Positions 35,001-43,031 of a DNA stretch of 64,000 nt are shown piece by piece. Below the pieces are notes generated by a model. It was not told the origin of the DNA. It was given only the letters and a program-made list of their open reading frames with translations, and ran no database searches. Position 1 is the first letter of the stretch. Every line of letters begins with the position of its first letter. Source of the stretch: Parabacteroides sp. PH5-46 (GTDB taxonomy: Bacteria > Bacteroidota > Bacteroidia > Bacteroidales > Tannerellaceae); the NCBI RefSeq assembly GCF_029892785.1, contig NZ_JARXXA010000001.1:372001-436000 (forward strand), in the 5' to 3' direction. The position numbers and the translations under genes are program-made.

Positions 35001-35135
35001 TCCATTGTAGGAGTAAGTATCAGCTTTATGAATACCGGTATATGGGTCTGGCTATTGGCCTTCCTTTTTACAGCCTTCTTTATCGGGTGCATCATCCTAT
35101 TTGTCAAGAAAATAGTAAAAACAGAAGTGGAATAA
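32055..35135 (+). CDS. Large FtsX/MacB-family ABC permease
   Basis: A 1026-residue permease with GTG start at 32055, overlapping the ATPase stop (GTGA). An N-terminal helix (about 14-36) is followed by a long periplasmic MacB-like domain (about 40-460). Then come three helices with the FtsX-type segment RRHEIALLKSLGYTQKRI (near 488), more helices near 590-660, a second periplasmic domain, and the final FtsX set with SMRRKEIELYKTLGFTHQKI (near 940). Two FtsX modules in one chain make it a full permease with a single ATPase partner. In this context it may handle a lipid product or envelope-anchored propeller proteins; that is inference. Confidence 0.87.
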   Translation: MKFSDLSYKNIRFYTRYYRLIAVAVLIAVTVIVGSLVVGDSVRTTLVKRVTERLGNTESILFSRQSFMDEKLADSPLFDGSARGMLLTNGFISQNGKLVPVFVWGVDDIPISGGAAKVNPALLKELGQEKPDAIILRLPASGLVPSGSLFVTENYTSSMRLAYDGLVSLEEGGNISMKNEQLIPLNIFVNRKELAEAMETEGKINLILSDKKVSEEELKQVWNYSFSGLFITQKEGFTEISSDRVFLQEKVVETISRNNREPNRLFSYLANAIERDSTSIPYSFVTAMDRYKGEVLQKDEIILSDYSANRLQAKPGDWVTVSYFTSQDLKTLKTEKLSLLVKKIVPLSELQEDKSLSADFPGLSNVERCTDWDSDLPIDMSLISDEDEAYWEQYRSTPKAILSYEAVAGHWGNAYGNATAVRMLNTAPDLSELQSDMFGIQLIHPREAGLYAAKNGVDFSSLFLALGFFIIVSAMLLLIIPLSEMLYQRRHEIALLKSLGYTQKRITRILWTEAAPVVLASSVGGVILGILYTSLIMWLLGNVWKGATHTEGFAVYPHLLTIALGFLVGILLSLWLLRRTIVRSLKDKKVDNKRRKHSLKYKKGLAITASILALAVSGFNFFFLQSVILFVLVGIILIGTAALWGDYLICRNGTPSTNSFTSEKLIWSTLLANKKQAILSFVTLTMGVFIVFSVGLNRKGFADSSQIKTGTGGFSLWCESSVPVYHNMSTQAGREKLSLTALPDDAEIMQCLRYSADDASCLNLNKVSTPTVLGVDMDALLTHDFRIEQNPYPLNEVQDVYPALVDATVLTWSLGMALGDTLFYEGDRGQRVGIRLSGTLSNSIFQGHILIDKKYFSDIWEETSGSEVFLLKVDESQREEVKTLLSQALNEYGVRVTTTNDRLKQFNSVTDTYLTIFLTLGGLGLLVGIMSFIIVIRKNLSMRRKEIELYKTLGFTHQKIEQTLYKENVLIPLYAIATGVISSIVGVSISFMNTGIWVWLLAFLFTAFFIGCIILFVKKIVKTEVE

Positions 35136-35158
35136 TAAATGATCTTCAAATTTGTAAC

Positions 35159-36169
35159 ATGAAAATCACAGATATATATAGTTCGTACAGGTTGGTACTC
35201 ATCAGTCTGCTTAGTGCAATTTTTATTGTATATCCCAATATTGCGTTCCTTCCATGGGAATTGAGTTTCATGGATGACTCGAAGCATGGATGTCATCTGT
35301 TGTTTTTCTTTATAAGGTATTTCTTTTTTGTTGTATTGATATGGTTGCTATTAATTTATAACCTGAAAAAGAAAAAGGATCTACCTTTTATGGAGCGCTT
35401 TTTAAAGACGCTTCTGATAACAGTTCCGGCTTATTTACTCTTTGTTCTTATTTTATATCTTTATAATAAAAGCATCCATGGTTTCGGTAGCATATTGTTG
35501 TTTCAGTTCTTTGTGGTTCATATTGTTTCTACTTTTGCAGGACACGTATTCATGATGTATAATGTGCAGCGAAAGAAAGAACAGGAAATAGAACAACTCA
35601 AAGTTGAGAATCTGAAAAGCCGCTATGATGCCTTGACTAATCAGATTAATCCTCACTTTTTCTTTAATTCGCTGAATGGGGTAACAGCCTTAATCCGGAA
35701 AAAAGATGACGAAAAAACACTGGCTTATGTAAACAAAATGTCGGACGTATTCCGGTATATTTTACAAAGCGATAAAAAAGGATTGGTTACACTGGAAGAA
35801 GAACTGGAGTTTGTACATGCCTTCCGCTATATGATGGAGGTTCGTTTTGCTAATAAACTGTCATTCGACATACAGGTTGACACAAAGGGAAAGGAACTCA
35901 GAATTCCGGTTCTTTCTTTGCTTCCGCTAATAGATAATGTAGTTATACACAACACAATCGACTCACAACACAAGATGGAAGTTTCCATCCGCCTGAATGA
36001 ATGTTCGGAACTGGTTGTTTCCAACCCAATCCACCCTAAATTATCCCCCAGCGACACCAATGGAACAGGGATCAAGAATCTGGAAAATCGATTCTCTTTA
36101 CTGATGAATAAACAGATCCGAATTGAAAACGACGGAGAAATATTTAATGTTTACTTACCCTTAAAGTAA
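35159..36169 (+). CDS. LytS/YehU-type sensor histidine kinase
   Basis: A 336-residue membrane kinase from ATG 35159, 23 bp after the permease. Four hydrophobic segments lie within about residues 11-128 (for example VLISLLSAIFIVYPNI, FFVVLIWLLLIY, LLFVLILYLY). A coiled coil (KKEQEIEQLKVENLKSR) leads to the His_kinase box NQINPHFFFNSLNGV with phospho-acceptor H166. The ATP-binding domain is short, with the N-box region LLPLIDNVVIHNTID and the G-box GTGIKNLENRF. It pairs with the LytTR regulator 11 bp downstream. No extracytoplasmic sensor domain is present, so the signal is probably sensed in or at the membrane. Confidence 0.9.
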   Translation: MKITDIYSSYRLVLISLLSAIFIVYPNIAFLPWELSFMDDSKHGCHLLFFFIRYFFFVVLIWLLLIYNLKKKKDLPFMERFLKTLLITVPAYLLFVLILYLYNKSIHGFGSILLFQFFVVHIVSTFAGHVFMMYNVQRKKEQEIEQLKVENLKSRYDALTNQINPHFFFNSLNGVTALIRKKDDEKTLAYVNKMSDVFRYILQSDKKGLVTLEEELEFVHAFRYMMEVRFANKLSFDIQVDTKGKELRIPVLSLLPLIDNVVIHNTIDSQHKMEVSIRLNECSELVVSNPIHPKLSPSDTNGTGIKNLENRFSLLMNKQIRIENDGEIFNVYLPLK

Positions 36170-36180
36170 TAGTCAGAATT

Positions 36181-36936
36181 ATGAAAGTATTGATAGTAGA
36201 AGATGAAACGGCTGCTTATGAGAACCTGACGGATATTCTGAACGAGATTAACCCGGCTATTGAGATACTTGGAAATACAGAAAGTATCACTCAAACAGTT
36301 CAATGGTTACTGAATAATCCGCCCCCAGACCTGATACTGATGGATATCCACCTGTCGGATGGTTCGGCTTTTGCCATCTTTCAGAGCATAAACGTAGAAA
36401 CACCTATTATTTTCATAACGGCCTATGATGAGTATGCTATCGAGGCATTTAAAGTGAATAGTATTGACTACCTATTGAAACCTATCAAGGCAGAGGAATT
36501 GGAGCGCGCCTTGTTTAAGTTTGGAAAATGGACCCGTACGGAGGTAGTACAATATATGGCACAAATGACCAATTTGCCTCAGATGAGCCGTTTTAAAGAT
36601 AAAATGCTTATACCTGTCAAAGACAAATTGCTGCCGATAAATATGAAAGACATCTCTTGTTTTTATACAACAGATAAAAACACACAAATCTACCTGAATG
36701 ACGGTAATTGTTATGCCTATTCCAAGACACTGGAGCAAATTGCTTCTACATTGAATCCGGCTGATTTTATCCGTGCCAACAAGCAATTTATTATCTCTCG
36801 TGACAGTGTGAAGAATATTACGATCTGGTTTGACAACCGCCTGATGGTAACATTGGATATAGAAACCCCTGAACGTATTTATATCAGTAAAAATAAAGCA
36901 GCAGAATTTAAATCATGGGTTGTTAATGACAACTAA
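36181..36936 (+). CDS. LytTR-family response regulator
   Basis: A 251-residue regulator. The receiver domain has acidic pocket E7-D8, phospho-acceptor D55 in LILMDIHLSDG, Thr in FITAYDEYA and Lys in SIDYLLKPI. The C-terminal LytTR domain spans about 145-245 (ISCFYTTDKNTQIYLNDG, FIRANKQFIISRDSVKNI). LytTR proteins bind pairs of short direct repeats about 21-22 bp apart. It is the likely partner of the upstream kinase and probably controls this island, but its sites are not established. Confidence 0.9.
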   Translation: MKVLIVEDETAAYENLTDILNEINPAIEILGNTESITQTVQWLLNNPPPDLILMDIHLSDGSAFAIFQSINVETPIIFITAYDEYAIEAFKVNSIDYLLKPIKAEELERALFKFGKWTRTEVVQYMAQMTNLPQMSRFKDKMLIPVKDKLLPINMKDISCFYTTDKNTQIYLNDGNCYAYSKTLEQIASTLNPADFIRANKQFIISRDSVKNITIWFDNRLMVTLDIETPERIYISKNKAAEFKSWVVNDN

Positions 36937-36957
36937 TTGACATATTATTAAAAGTTT

Positions 36958-38235
36958 ATGAGTATGAAGCAAATCGCAGTTATTTTTTTCGTAATCAGTC
37001 TTATTCCATCGTATATGAATGCACAGTCTCCCTACGGATGGAGAGGACCAACAAGAAATGGGATATATCCTGAAACAGGATTATTGAAGACATGGCCTTC
37101 CGAAGGCCCGGAATTATTATGGGAAACACTGGATGCCGGAAAAGGATATTCCAGCCCTGTTATTGTAAATAACCATCTGTATATAACCGGAATGAATGAA
37201 GATGAAACAATGGAGATCTTTTCGGCTTATACCCTGGATGGAAAAAAGCTGTATGAAGTAGAATATGGTAAACCCTGGGATAAAACCTATCCGGAAACCC
37301 GCACTACACCAACTATTGAAGGAAACAAGGCGTATATGGTGAGTGGGACGGGAGAAATTGTATGCCTGAATATTGAAAATGGAGCTATTGTATGGAAGGT
37401 AAACGGAGGAGACGTTTTTGAGCATAAAACAGGAACCTGGGGTACTTCCGAATGTCCGCTGGTATTTGACAATAAAATGATCTATACACCAGCCGGTGAT
37501 CAAACTACAATCGTAGCACTCAATGCTGAAACCGGAGAAACCGTCTGGAAAAGCAAGCCATTAGGAGATATAGGCGCTTATGTATCACCTCTTTTAATAA
37601 CATATAAAGGGAAAAGACAGATTATTGGTTCTACAGCAAAAAGTGTATTTGGCGTGAATCCTGAAACCGGAGATATCGATTGGACATTCAGGGAATGGGC
37701 ACCCCCTGCCAGAGAAGGAGGACGGGGTGGCGATTGGCCGAATATCGCTCCAAACAGCCCTTTATACAAAGATGGACGTATCTTCTTCTGCCATGGGTAT
37801 GACATTGGTGCGTATATGCTGCAATTGAATGATGACCTTAGCGGTGTAACGCTCTTATGGAATAACAATGACCTGGATACACATCATGGAGGCTATGTAC
37901 TTGTAAATGATATAATCTATGGTTCCAACTGGATTAATAACAACCAAGGGAATTGGGTAGCTGTAGACTGGAATAGCGGAGAAACAAAATATGAAGAAGC
38001 CTGGAGCGGAGGTAAAGGGAAGGGATCTGTTGTTTCTGCCGATGGCATGCTTTATTGCTATGACGAACGCCGGGGAGGTGTAGGCTTAGTACGTCCTACG
38101 GCTAATAAATTTGATGTTGTCAGTGAATTTCGTATCACAAAGGGCGAAGGTCCGCATTGGGCGCATCCTGTCATCGTAAATGGTATATTGTATATTCGTC
38201 ATGGTAGTGCATTAATGGCTTATAAAATCAAGTAA
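36958..38235 (+). CDS. Exported PQQ-like beta-propeller protein (paralogue 3)
   Basis: A 425-residue protein with signal peptide ending PSYMNAQ, 21 bp after the response regulator. It shares the head YGWRGPTRNGIYPETGLLKTWP and the tail GPHWAHPVIVNG, IRHGSALMAYKIK with the propellers at 17520 and 18730. It is slightly longer than they are because of an insertion containing REGGRGGDW. The shared head is also common in propeller proteins of Planctomycetes and Verrucomicrobia. It closes the island. A third copy next to the regulators suggests that it may be the regulated target or part of sensing. No catalytic residues are recognisable. Confidence 0.82.
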   Translation: MSMKQIAVIFFVISLIPSYMNAQSPYGWRGPTRNGIYPETGLLKTWPSEGPELLWETLDAGKGYSSPVIVNNHLYITGMNEDETMEIFSAYTLDGKKLYEVEYGKPWDKTYPETRTTPTIEGNKAYMVSGTGEIVCLNIENGAIVWKVNGGDVFEHKTGTWGTSECPLVFDNKMIYTPAGDQTTIVALNAETGETVWKSKPLGDIGAYVSPLLITYKGKRQIIGSTAKSVFGVNPETGDIDWTFREWAPPAREGGRGGDWPNIAPNSPLYKDGRIFFCHGYDIGAYMLQLNDDLSGVTLLWNNNDLDTHHGGYVLVNDIIYGSNWINNNQGNWVAVDWNSGETKYEEAWSGGKGKGSVVSADGMLYCYDERRGGVGLVRPTANKFDVVSEFRITKGEGPHWAHPVIVNGILYIRHGSALMAYKIK

Positions 38236-38260
38236 TATTATAGACAGCTGCCTGCATTTA

Positions 38261-38274
38261 TTACCAATTGGTAA
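38261..38274. promoter_or_regulatory. Perfect palindrome upstream of the MATE gene, probable operator
   Basis: TTACCAATTGGTAA is a perfect 14-bp palindrome ending about 22 bp before the -7 box at 38297. It therefore overlaps or abuts the -33 region. It could bind a dimeric regulator; the Crp-like protein encoded at 39676 is one candidate. Confidence 0.6.
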
Positions 38275-38296
38275 GTAGTATCAAAAGTATAAGACC

Positions 38297-38304
38297 TATT
38301 TTTG
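38297..38304 (+). promoter_or_regulatory. MATE gene promoter -7 box
   Basis: TATTTTTG is a full TAnnTTTG match, 27 bp before the ATG at 38331. Confidence 0.65.
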
Positions 38305-38330
38305 CATCCGTTTTCTGAAAAAAATAGAAT

Positions 38331-39722
38331 ATGCAAAGAGATAGTCTTGATTTTAAAACATTAGCCGTAGGCAAGTTATTTACAAAACAATTCTTTCCTG
38401 CTCTGTTGGGGATGATATCTGCGGCTTTGTTTACAGTAGTTGATGGTATTTTCGTTGGACGTGGCATTGGTAGTGATGCTTTGGCAGCTGTTAACATTGC
38501 TGCTCCGATAGCTATGATATCGGCCGGTATTGGGCTGATGTTTGGTATGGGAGGTGGTATTCTTTCATCGATCAATCTCTCCAGAGGTAAGCCTAAAGTG
38601 GCGAATATTAACGTAACACAGGCTACTTCGGTATTATTGATCTTCGTTTTGATAATGACTTTATTGCTCACTTTGTTTCCTCACAAAGCAGCAACTTTAT
38701 GTGGTTCCGACGACTATCTGCTGCCGATGGCTGTAGAATATCTTTTCTGGTTTGCATTAAGTATCCCGTTCCTGGTATTAACGGTTTCTCTACCCTTCTT
38801 TGTCCGGCAAACCAATCCGAATTATGCCATGTGGGCTATGCTGATAGCTACAGTTATCAACATAGTGCTTGACTATATATTTATCTTCATTTTTGAATGG
38901 GGCTTGTTCGGTGCTGCTGTTGCTACCGGTATCGGTGAAGCTGTTGGGGCAATCATGCTTTTTGTCTACTTATTATATCCCAGCGTAATGGTAAGATTTG
39001 CAAAGTTGAAAATGAGCTCCAAGAGTATACTTTTGACTATGAGGAATACCTGGTATATTCTCAAACTGGGAATCTCTTCATGCCTGAGTGAAATCACATT
39101 AGCTATAATGGCTATTACGGGTAATTATGTGTTTATGCATCATCTGGGAGCCGACGGGGTGGCTGCGTACAGCATAATCTGTTACTTGTTTCCTATTATA
39201 TTCATGGTTTTCAATGCGATGGTGCAGTCTGCCCAGCCTATCATAAGCTATAATTACGGATGCGGGCAGATGGAACGTTCCAATCAGGCTACGCGCTTGT
39301 CGCTTACCTATGCAATCGTTTTTGGCTTGTTTATTACAGCTTTGTTCTCTTTCTATGCCAATGGTATTGTATCGCTTTTCTTACCGGAAAAGACAGGTAA
39401 TGCATGGGAATATGCCGCATTTGGCTTGCCGTTGTTTGCTATTGATTATGTATTCTTTGGTATCAATATCATTACCATCGGCTATTATACCAGTATCGAA
39501 CGGGTAAAGCGGGCAATAGGGCTTACAATATTACGGGGTATATTACCTGTATTGTTCTTTTTCTGCCTGCCTTTATGGTTCGGAGTTACCGGAATATGGC
39601 TTTCTGTTGCTACCGGCGATTTTGCAACAACAGTAATTATTGTAATTTTGCTGTTGAAAGACAAGGCATATACATATGGAAGAGCTGATAAACAGAATCA
39701 AGAAATATTGCAAGCTGAATAG
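38331..39722 (+). CDS. MATE family multidrug efflux transporter
   Basis: A 463-residue protein with about twelve membrane segments in two homologous halves. The first half begins FFPALLGMISAALFTVVDGIFVG, and the second contains GISSCLSEITLAIMAITGNYVF and FNAMVQSAQPIISYNYG, the conserved MATE segment. MATE pumps export cationic drugs or metabolites using Na+ or H+. It has its own promoter and a palindromic operator candidate. Its last 47 bp overlap the start of the downstream Crp-like gene in another frame, so the two are co-expressed. Confidence 0.9.
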   Translation: MQRDSLDFKTLAVGKLFTKQFFPALLGMISAALFTVVDGIFVGRGIGSDALAAVNIAAPIAMISAGIGLMFGMGGGILSSINLSRGKPKVANINVTQATSVLLIFVLIMTLLLTLFPHKAATLCGSDDYLLPMAVEYLFWFALSIPFLVLTVSLPFFVRQTNPNYAMWAMLIATVINIVLDYIFIFIFEWGLFGAAVATGIGEAVGAIMLFVYLLYPSVMVRFAKLKMSSKSILLTMRNTWYILKLGISSCLSEITLAIMAITGNYVFMHHLGADGVAAYSIICYLFPIIFMVFNAMVQSAQPIISYNYGCGQMERSNQATRLSLTYAIVFGLFITALFSFYANGIVSLFLPEKTGNAWEYAAFGLPLFAIDYVFFGINIITIGYYTSIERVKRAIGLTILRGILPVLFFFCLPLWFGVTGIWLSVATGDFATTVIIVILLLKDKAYTYGRADKQNQEILQAE

Positions 39723-40251
39723 ACAGGAACTCCTGCTACTCCGCCAAACCATACGTACACTCCACTTCCCCAAGGGGAGTGTCGTTATAGGTGAAGGCAA
39801 GATCGACGATTCTATCTATTTTATCAGCCAGGGTATCTGGAGGGCACATATACAGCGAGACGGAGAAGATTACACCTTATGGTTTGCCGTTCCCGGAGAA
39901 ACCATCTTCTCCTCATGGGGATATATCAGGGGATTACCTTCTCGCTTTAGCATTTCTTCCTCCTGTGACAGTGTCGCTATTGAAATGAAGAAGAGTACGA
40001 TACAGCAACTATCGGCATCTTCGCAGGACTTTTCCAACTGGCTTCAGGGTCTATATGTGGATATACTCCTCAATACAGACGACCAACTGATTGACCTCTA
40101 CTGCCCGAAAGCAGAAAAACGCTATCTGGCTTTCCTGAAGAAAATGCCGGAAATATTCCAACATGTCCCCTTGAAAGAGATTGCCGGATACATCGGAGTA
40201 ACTCCCCAGTCACTCAGCCGCATCCGTGCAGGATTAAATAAAACGGAGTAA
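39676..40251 (+). CDS. Crp/Fnr family regulator
   Basis: A 191-residue regulator. A cyclic-nucleotide-binding-like jelly roll covers about 30-120 (HFPKGSVVIGEGKIDDSIYFISQGIWRAH). A short C-terminal helix-turn-helix follows (VPLKEIAGYIGVTPQSLSRIRAGL). The cAMP-contact residues of E. coli Crp are not conserved, as is usual for this Bacteroidota group. The start overlaps the MATE gene by 47 bp. I keep this start because the first 30 residues align well with the N-terminus of the similar protein at 43032. It probably regulates the MATE gene. Confidence 0.87.
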   Translation: MEELINRIKKYCKLNRQELLLLRQTIRTLHFPKGSVVIGEGKIDDSIYFISQGIWRAHIQRDGEDYTLWFAVPGETIFSSWGYIRGLPSRFSISSSCDSVAIEMKKSTIQQLSASSQDFSNWLQGLYVDILLNTDDQLIDLYCPKAEKRYLAFLKKMPEIFQHVPLKEIAGYIGVTPQSLSRIRAGLNKTE

Positions 40252-40253
40252 AA

Positions 40254-41777
40254 TCACTTTTCTAATTCGAATATCGCTTGAAGTTCCGCTACTTTTTCAG
40301 GGTTATTTTCAGCGACATTGACTCGTTCTCCTATATCACTCTTTAAATGATATAATTGAGGCTCTTTGCTGTTTCCTAATTCAGTGTTTGTAAGTTTATT
40401 ATAAGCTGCTCCATTACTTGGCGCGATGTATTTCCATTCTTTGTTGGATATAGAGATAGATCCGGCTTGTTCTATAATATAGTCACGCCCTTTCTTCTCT
40501 TTTCCCAATAATGTATTTAGTTGATCTTTGCTATCGGGTGCTGCATTGGTGGGGATATCTTTTCCCAACAGGCTACACAAAGAGGCAAAGAGGTCTATTT
40601 GAGAGACCAAAGCATCCGAAACGGCAGGTTCTATTTTGGAAGGCCAGTTGACAATGAAAGGGACTCGTGTACCGGCTTCAAAATTGCTATACTTCCCTCC
40701 ACGGAAATCTCCCCAGGGACGATGATTGCCCAACAGCTCTACTGCTTGATCCTGATAGCCATCATCTACTACAGGCCCGTTGTCACTGGATAAGATTATC
40801 AATGTGTTATCGGCCAACCCAAGTCTTTCAAGCGTTTCTATGATCTGTCCTACGCTCCAGTCGAATTCAAGGATGGCATCACCTCTAGGACCCATACCAC
40901 TTTTCCCTGCAAAGCGGGGATGCGGTACGCGGGGTACGTGGATGTCATTGGTGGCAAAGTAAAGGAAGAAAGGTTCATCTTTATGGTTTTCAATAAATTG
41001 CACAGCTTTTCCGGTAATACTGTCGGCAATATTTTCGTCTACCCATAAAGCTTGTTTACCCCCTTTCATGTATCCGATGCGGGATATTCCGTTTACGATG
41101 GCCTGATCGTGCCCGTGATTGAGGCTTGGCTTCAGTACATACAGCATCTCCGGATGATCTTTCCCCAAGGGTTCACCAGGGAATGGGTCGTCATAGCTTA
41201 CCTCTATCGGATCGTTGGGATCGAGGTTTACGATTCGTTGGTTTTCAACAAACACACAAGGCACTCTATCACCTGTAGCAGCCATAATATATGAATAGTC
41301 AAAGCCTATATCCGTAAGGCCGGGAGTGATAAATCCATTCCAATTCTGTTCACCGGTTTTGTCACCCAAACCAAGATGCCATTTGCCAACTGCTCCGGTA
41401 GTATATCCTGCTTCACGAAATACATCAGCGATGGTTGTTTGCTCGGGGCGGATCACCATACCGGCATTTCCGGCAGCGATACCGGTATCACTCCTTCGCC
41501 AGGCATATTGGCCGGTAAGCAAAGAATAACGAGAAGGTGTACTGGTGGCCGCCACGGCATGAGCATCTGTAAAGCGTACTCCTTGCGAGGCCAAGCGGTC
41601 TACATTCGGTGTATGAATGGTTTTCTCGCCATTGCAACTTAAATCTCCGTAACCTATATCATCTGCAAGGATGATGATAACATTAACTGGTACTGATACC
41701 TCGGAAGGTTTACTTTTACATCCGATTAAAACAGGAAGGAAAGCTCCTGTCAGACATGCAAATTGTAACGTTTTCAT
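40254..41777 (-). CDS. S-type sulfatase lipoprotein (arylsulfatase family)
   Basis: A 507-residue sulfatase from ATG 41777 with a lipoprotein signal (lipobox Cys at residue 20, PVLIGC). The metal-binding Asp pair is in IIILADDIGYGD. The catalytic site is S79 in the S-x-P-S-R motif (STPSR) followed by YSLLTG; Ser rather than Cys means that activation needs an anaerobic sulfatase-maturating enzyme, which is not in this window. Later motifs TTGAVGKWHLG and IILSSDNGPV fit the family. It would remove sulfate esters from glycans. The promoter is clear upstream on the minus strand. It converges on the Crp-like gene with only 2 bp between. Confidence 0.92.
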   Translation of the reverse strand: MKTLQFACLTGAFLPVLIGCKSKPSEVSVPVNVIIILADDIGYGDLSCNGEKTIHTPNVDRLASQGVRFTDAHAVAATSTPSRYSLLTGQYAWRRSDTGIAAGNAGMVIRPEQTTIADVFREAGYTTGAVGKWHLGLGDKTGEQNWNGFITPGLTDIGFDYSYIMAATGDRVPCVFVENQRIVNLDPNDPIEVSYDDPFPGEPLGKDHPEMLYVLKPSLNHGHDQAIVNGISRIGYMKGGKQALWVDENIADSITGKAVQFIENHKDEPFFLYFATNDIHVPRVPHPRFAGKSGMGPRGDAILEFDWSVGQIIETLERLGLADNTLIILSSDNGPVVDDGYQDQAVELLGNHRPWGDFRGGKYSNFEAGTRVPFIVNWPSKIEPAVSDALVSQIDLFASLCSLLGKDIPTNAAPDSKDQLNTLLGKEKKGRDYIIEQAGSISISNKEWKYIAPSNGAAYNKLTNTELGNSKEPQLYHLKSDIGERVNVAENNPEKVAELQAIFELEK

Positions 41778-41805
41778 GCTTATAATCAACTCTGTTATCT
41801 ATTTG

Positions 41806-41836
41806 CAAACATAGAATTTATAAATAAATTAACAAA
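41806..41836 (-). promoter_or_regulatory. Sulfatase promoter
   Basis: On the minus strand TTTG (41836-41833), a 19-bp spacer and TATGTTTG (41813-41806) match the Bacteroidota housekeeping promoter consensus at both boxes. Confidence 0.75.
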
Positions 41837-41860
41837 GGATTGAAATAGTTTTATTTTTTG

Positions 41861-42748
41861 TCATTTTCCAAAGCTGCGGCTTACGAATGGGAGGATGAAG
41901 TAGAGTCCTGAGTGCCAGTATTCGTTGTCGTGTCCGCCGTCGCGTACACGGAACTGGCAGGGGATTTGGTTGGCACGCATTGCCCTGAAGAAATCGATGT
42001 TGGTATCAAGCAGAAAATCATCATCTCCGCAATCTATAAACCATTGGATGGTACGCAGTTGCTGTTTGCGGGTGTCGTCTGCTTCTGCTACGTAGGTGAT
42101 GCAGTTGTGCTGCTGTACGGACCGGATGAGATGTGTCATTTTTTCTTTACCATCAGAAGACAGTCCGGGAGGTGTCGGCATATCCGGTAGGGTCATGCCT
42201 GAACTTATGGCATATACGGCGCAATACATATCGCTATAGCGCTGTGCATAACTGGTTGCCCCATTGGCTCCCATGGATAGTCCTGCTATGGCCCGGTTTT
42301 GTTTGTTTGCTTCTACGCGGTAGGTGTTTTCTATGTAGGGTAGGAATTCCTGATAGAAGAAGTCTTCGTACGACCATCCGGGCATATTAAAGTAGCCGTT
42401 CCATGCACCGGCGGAAAAATCCCCTCCTGCATTGGGGCTTACGATGATCATTTCACATGCTTCGCCGGAGGCTACTAACCGATCCATAACATCTTTGGCT
42501 TGCTAGTCGTAGAACCAACCGGTGTTTGTTCCTCCCATGCCATGGAGCAGATAGAGGATAGGATATTTTCTGCTTGTTTCCGTGTCGTAACTTTTGGGCA
42601 GGTAGATGCTATAGGCTCTGTGTGCTTCCAGCACTTTGCTGTAAATACTATCTGTTACTACTTTGCTTTGGGGTCCCCAGCCGGGATACTGTGCATTTGC
42701 CTGCCATGTAAATGCGGCAATAAATAATAATAGGATTGTTTTCTTCAT
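41861..42748 (-). pseudogene. Secreted esterase (feruloyl/acetyl esterase D type) split by an in-frame TAG
   Basis: Two open stretches in the same frame, 42748-42506 and 42502-41864, are separated only by TAG at 42505-42503. Together they give a 295-codon secreted alpha/beta hydrolase. The signal peptide ends TWQANAQ; the N-terminal part has ISLP-like YSIYLPKSYD and LYLLHGMGG (oxyanion region). The second part has the nucleophile elbow AGLSMGANG, an acidic loop near GDDDFLLD and the late His in RDGGHDNEYW. These are the features of the esterase D/feruloyl esterase family common in polysaccharide loci. The stop falls in a conserved region, after GWFYD, so the product should be inactive unless the base is a sequencing error or is read through. 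Confidence 0.82.
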
Positions 42749-42958
42749 TTTGTTTGTTTTTTATGTTATTGCATCTGCAATATTAGTGTATTTCTGTGGG
42801 GGAGGATGTTTGTTTTGTACAGATAGTTTGTCTGGAGGTTCAAAGTGGTTGTTCTGTATGTTTAAATATTTGTCTATTGGTTCAAATCATGTTACAGAAC
42901 AGATTTTATCTTTATATTCGCATTATACTCAACTGAATTTTGTATACCGGTAGTATCA

Positions 42959-42991
42959 TTTGATTTTTACTCGGTAGAGTTTGTATTTTTG
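42959..42991 (+). promoter_or_regulatory. Promoter of the Crp-like gene at 43032
   Basis: TTTG (42959-42962), a 21-bp spacer and TATTTTTG (42984-42991) match the Bacteroidota consensus. It ends 40 bp before the ATG. The rest of the gap from 42749 to 42958 shows no gene or clear site. Confidence 0.7.
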
Positions 42992-43031
42992 CGATATTTT
43001 TAAGTAACAGCATAAAACATTTTGGATTTAC

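Noticed and set aside
42503-42505. Programmed readthrough or recoding of TAG in the esterase
   Set aside because: No pyrrolysine or suppressor system is known or seen here, and no downstream recoding element is evident. A nonsense mutation or error is simpler.
42749-42958. Small gene between the esterase and the Crp-like regulator
   Set aside because: An open frame crosses here on the plus strand but runs into the esterase gene, has no plausible start context and resembles no protein.
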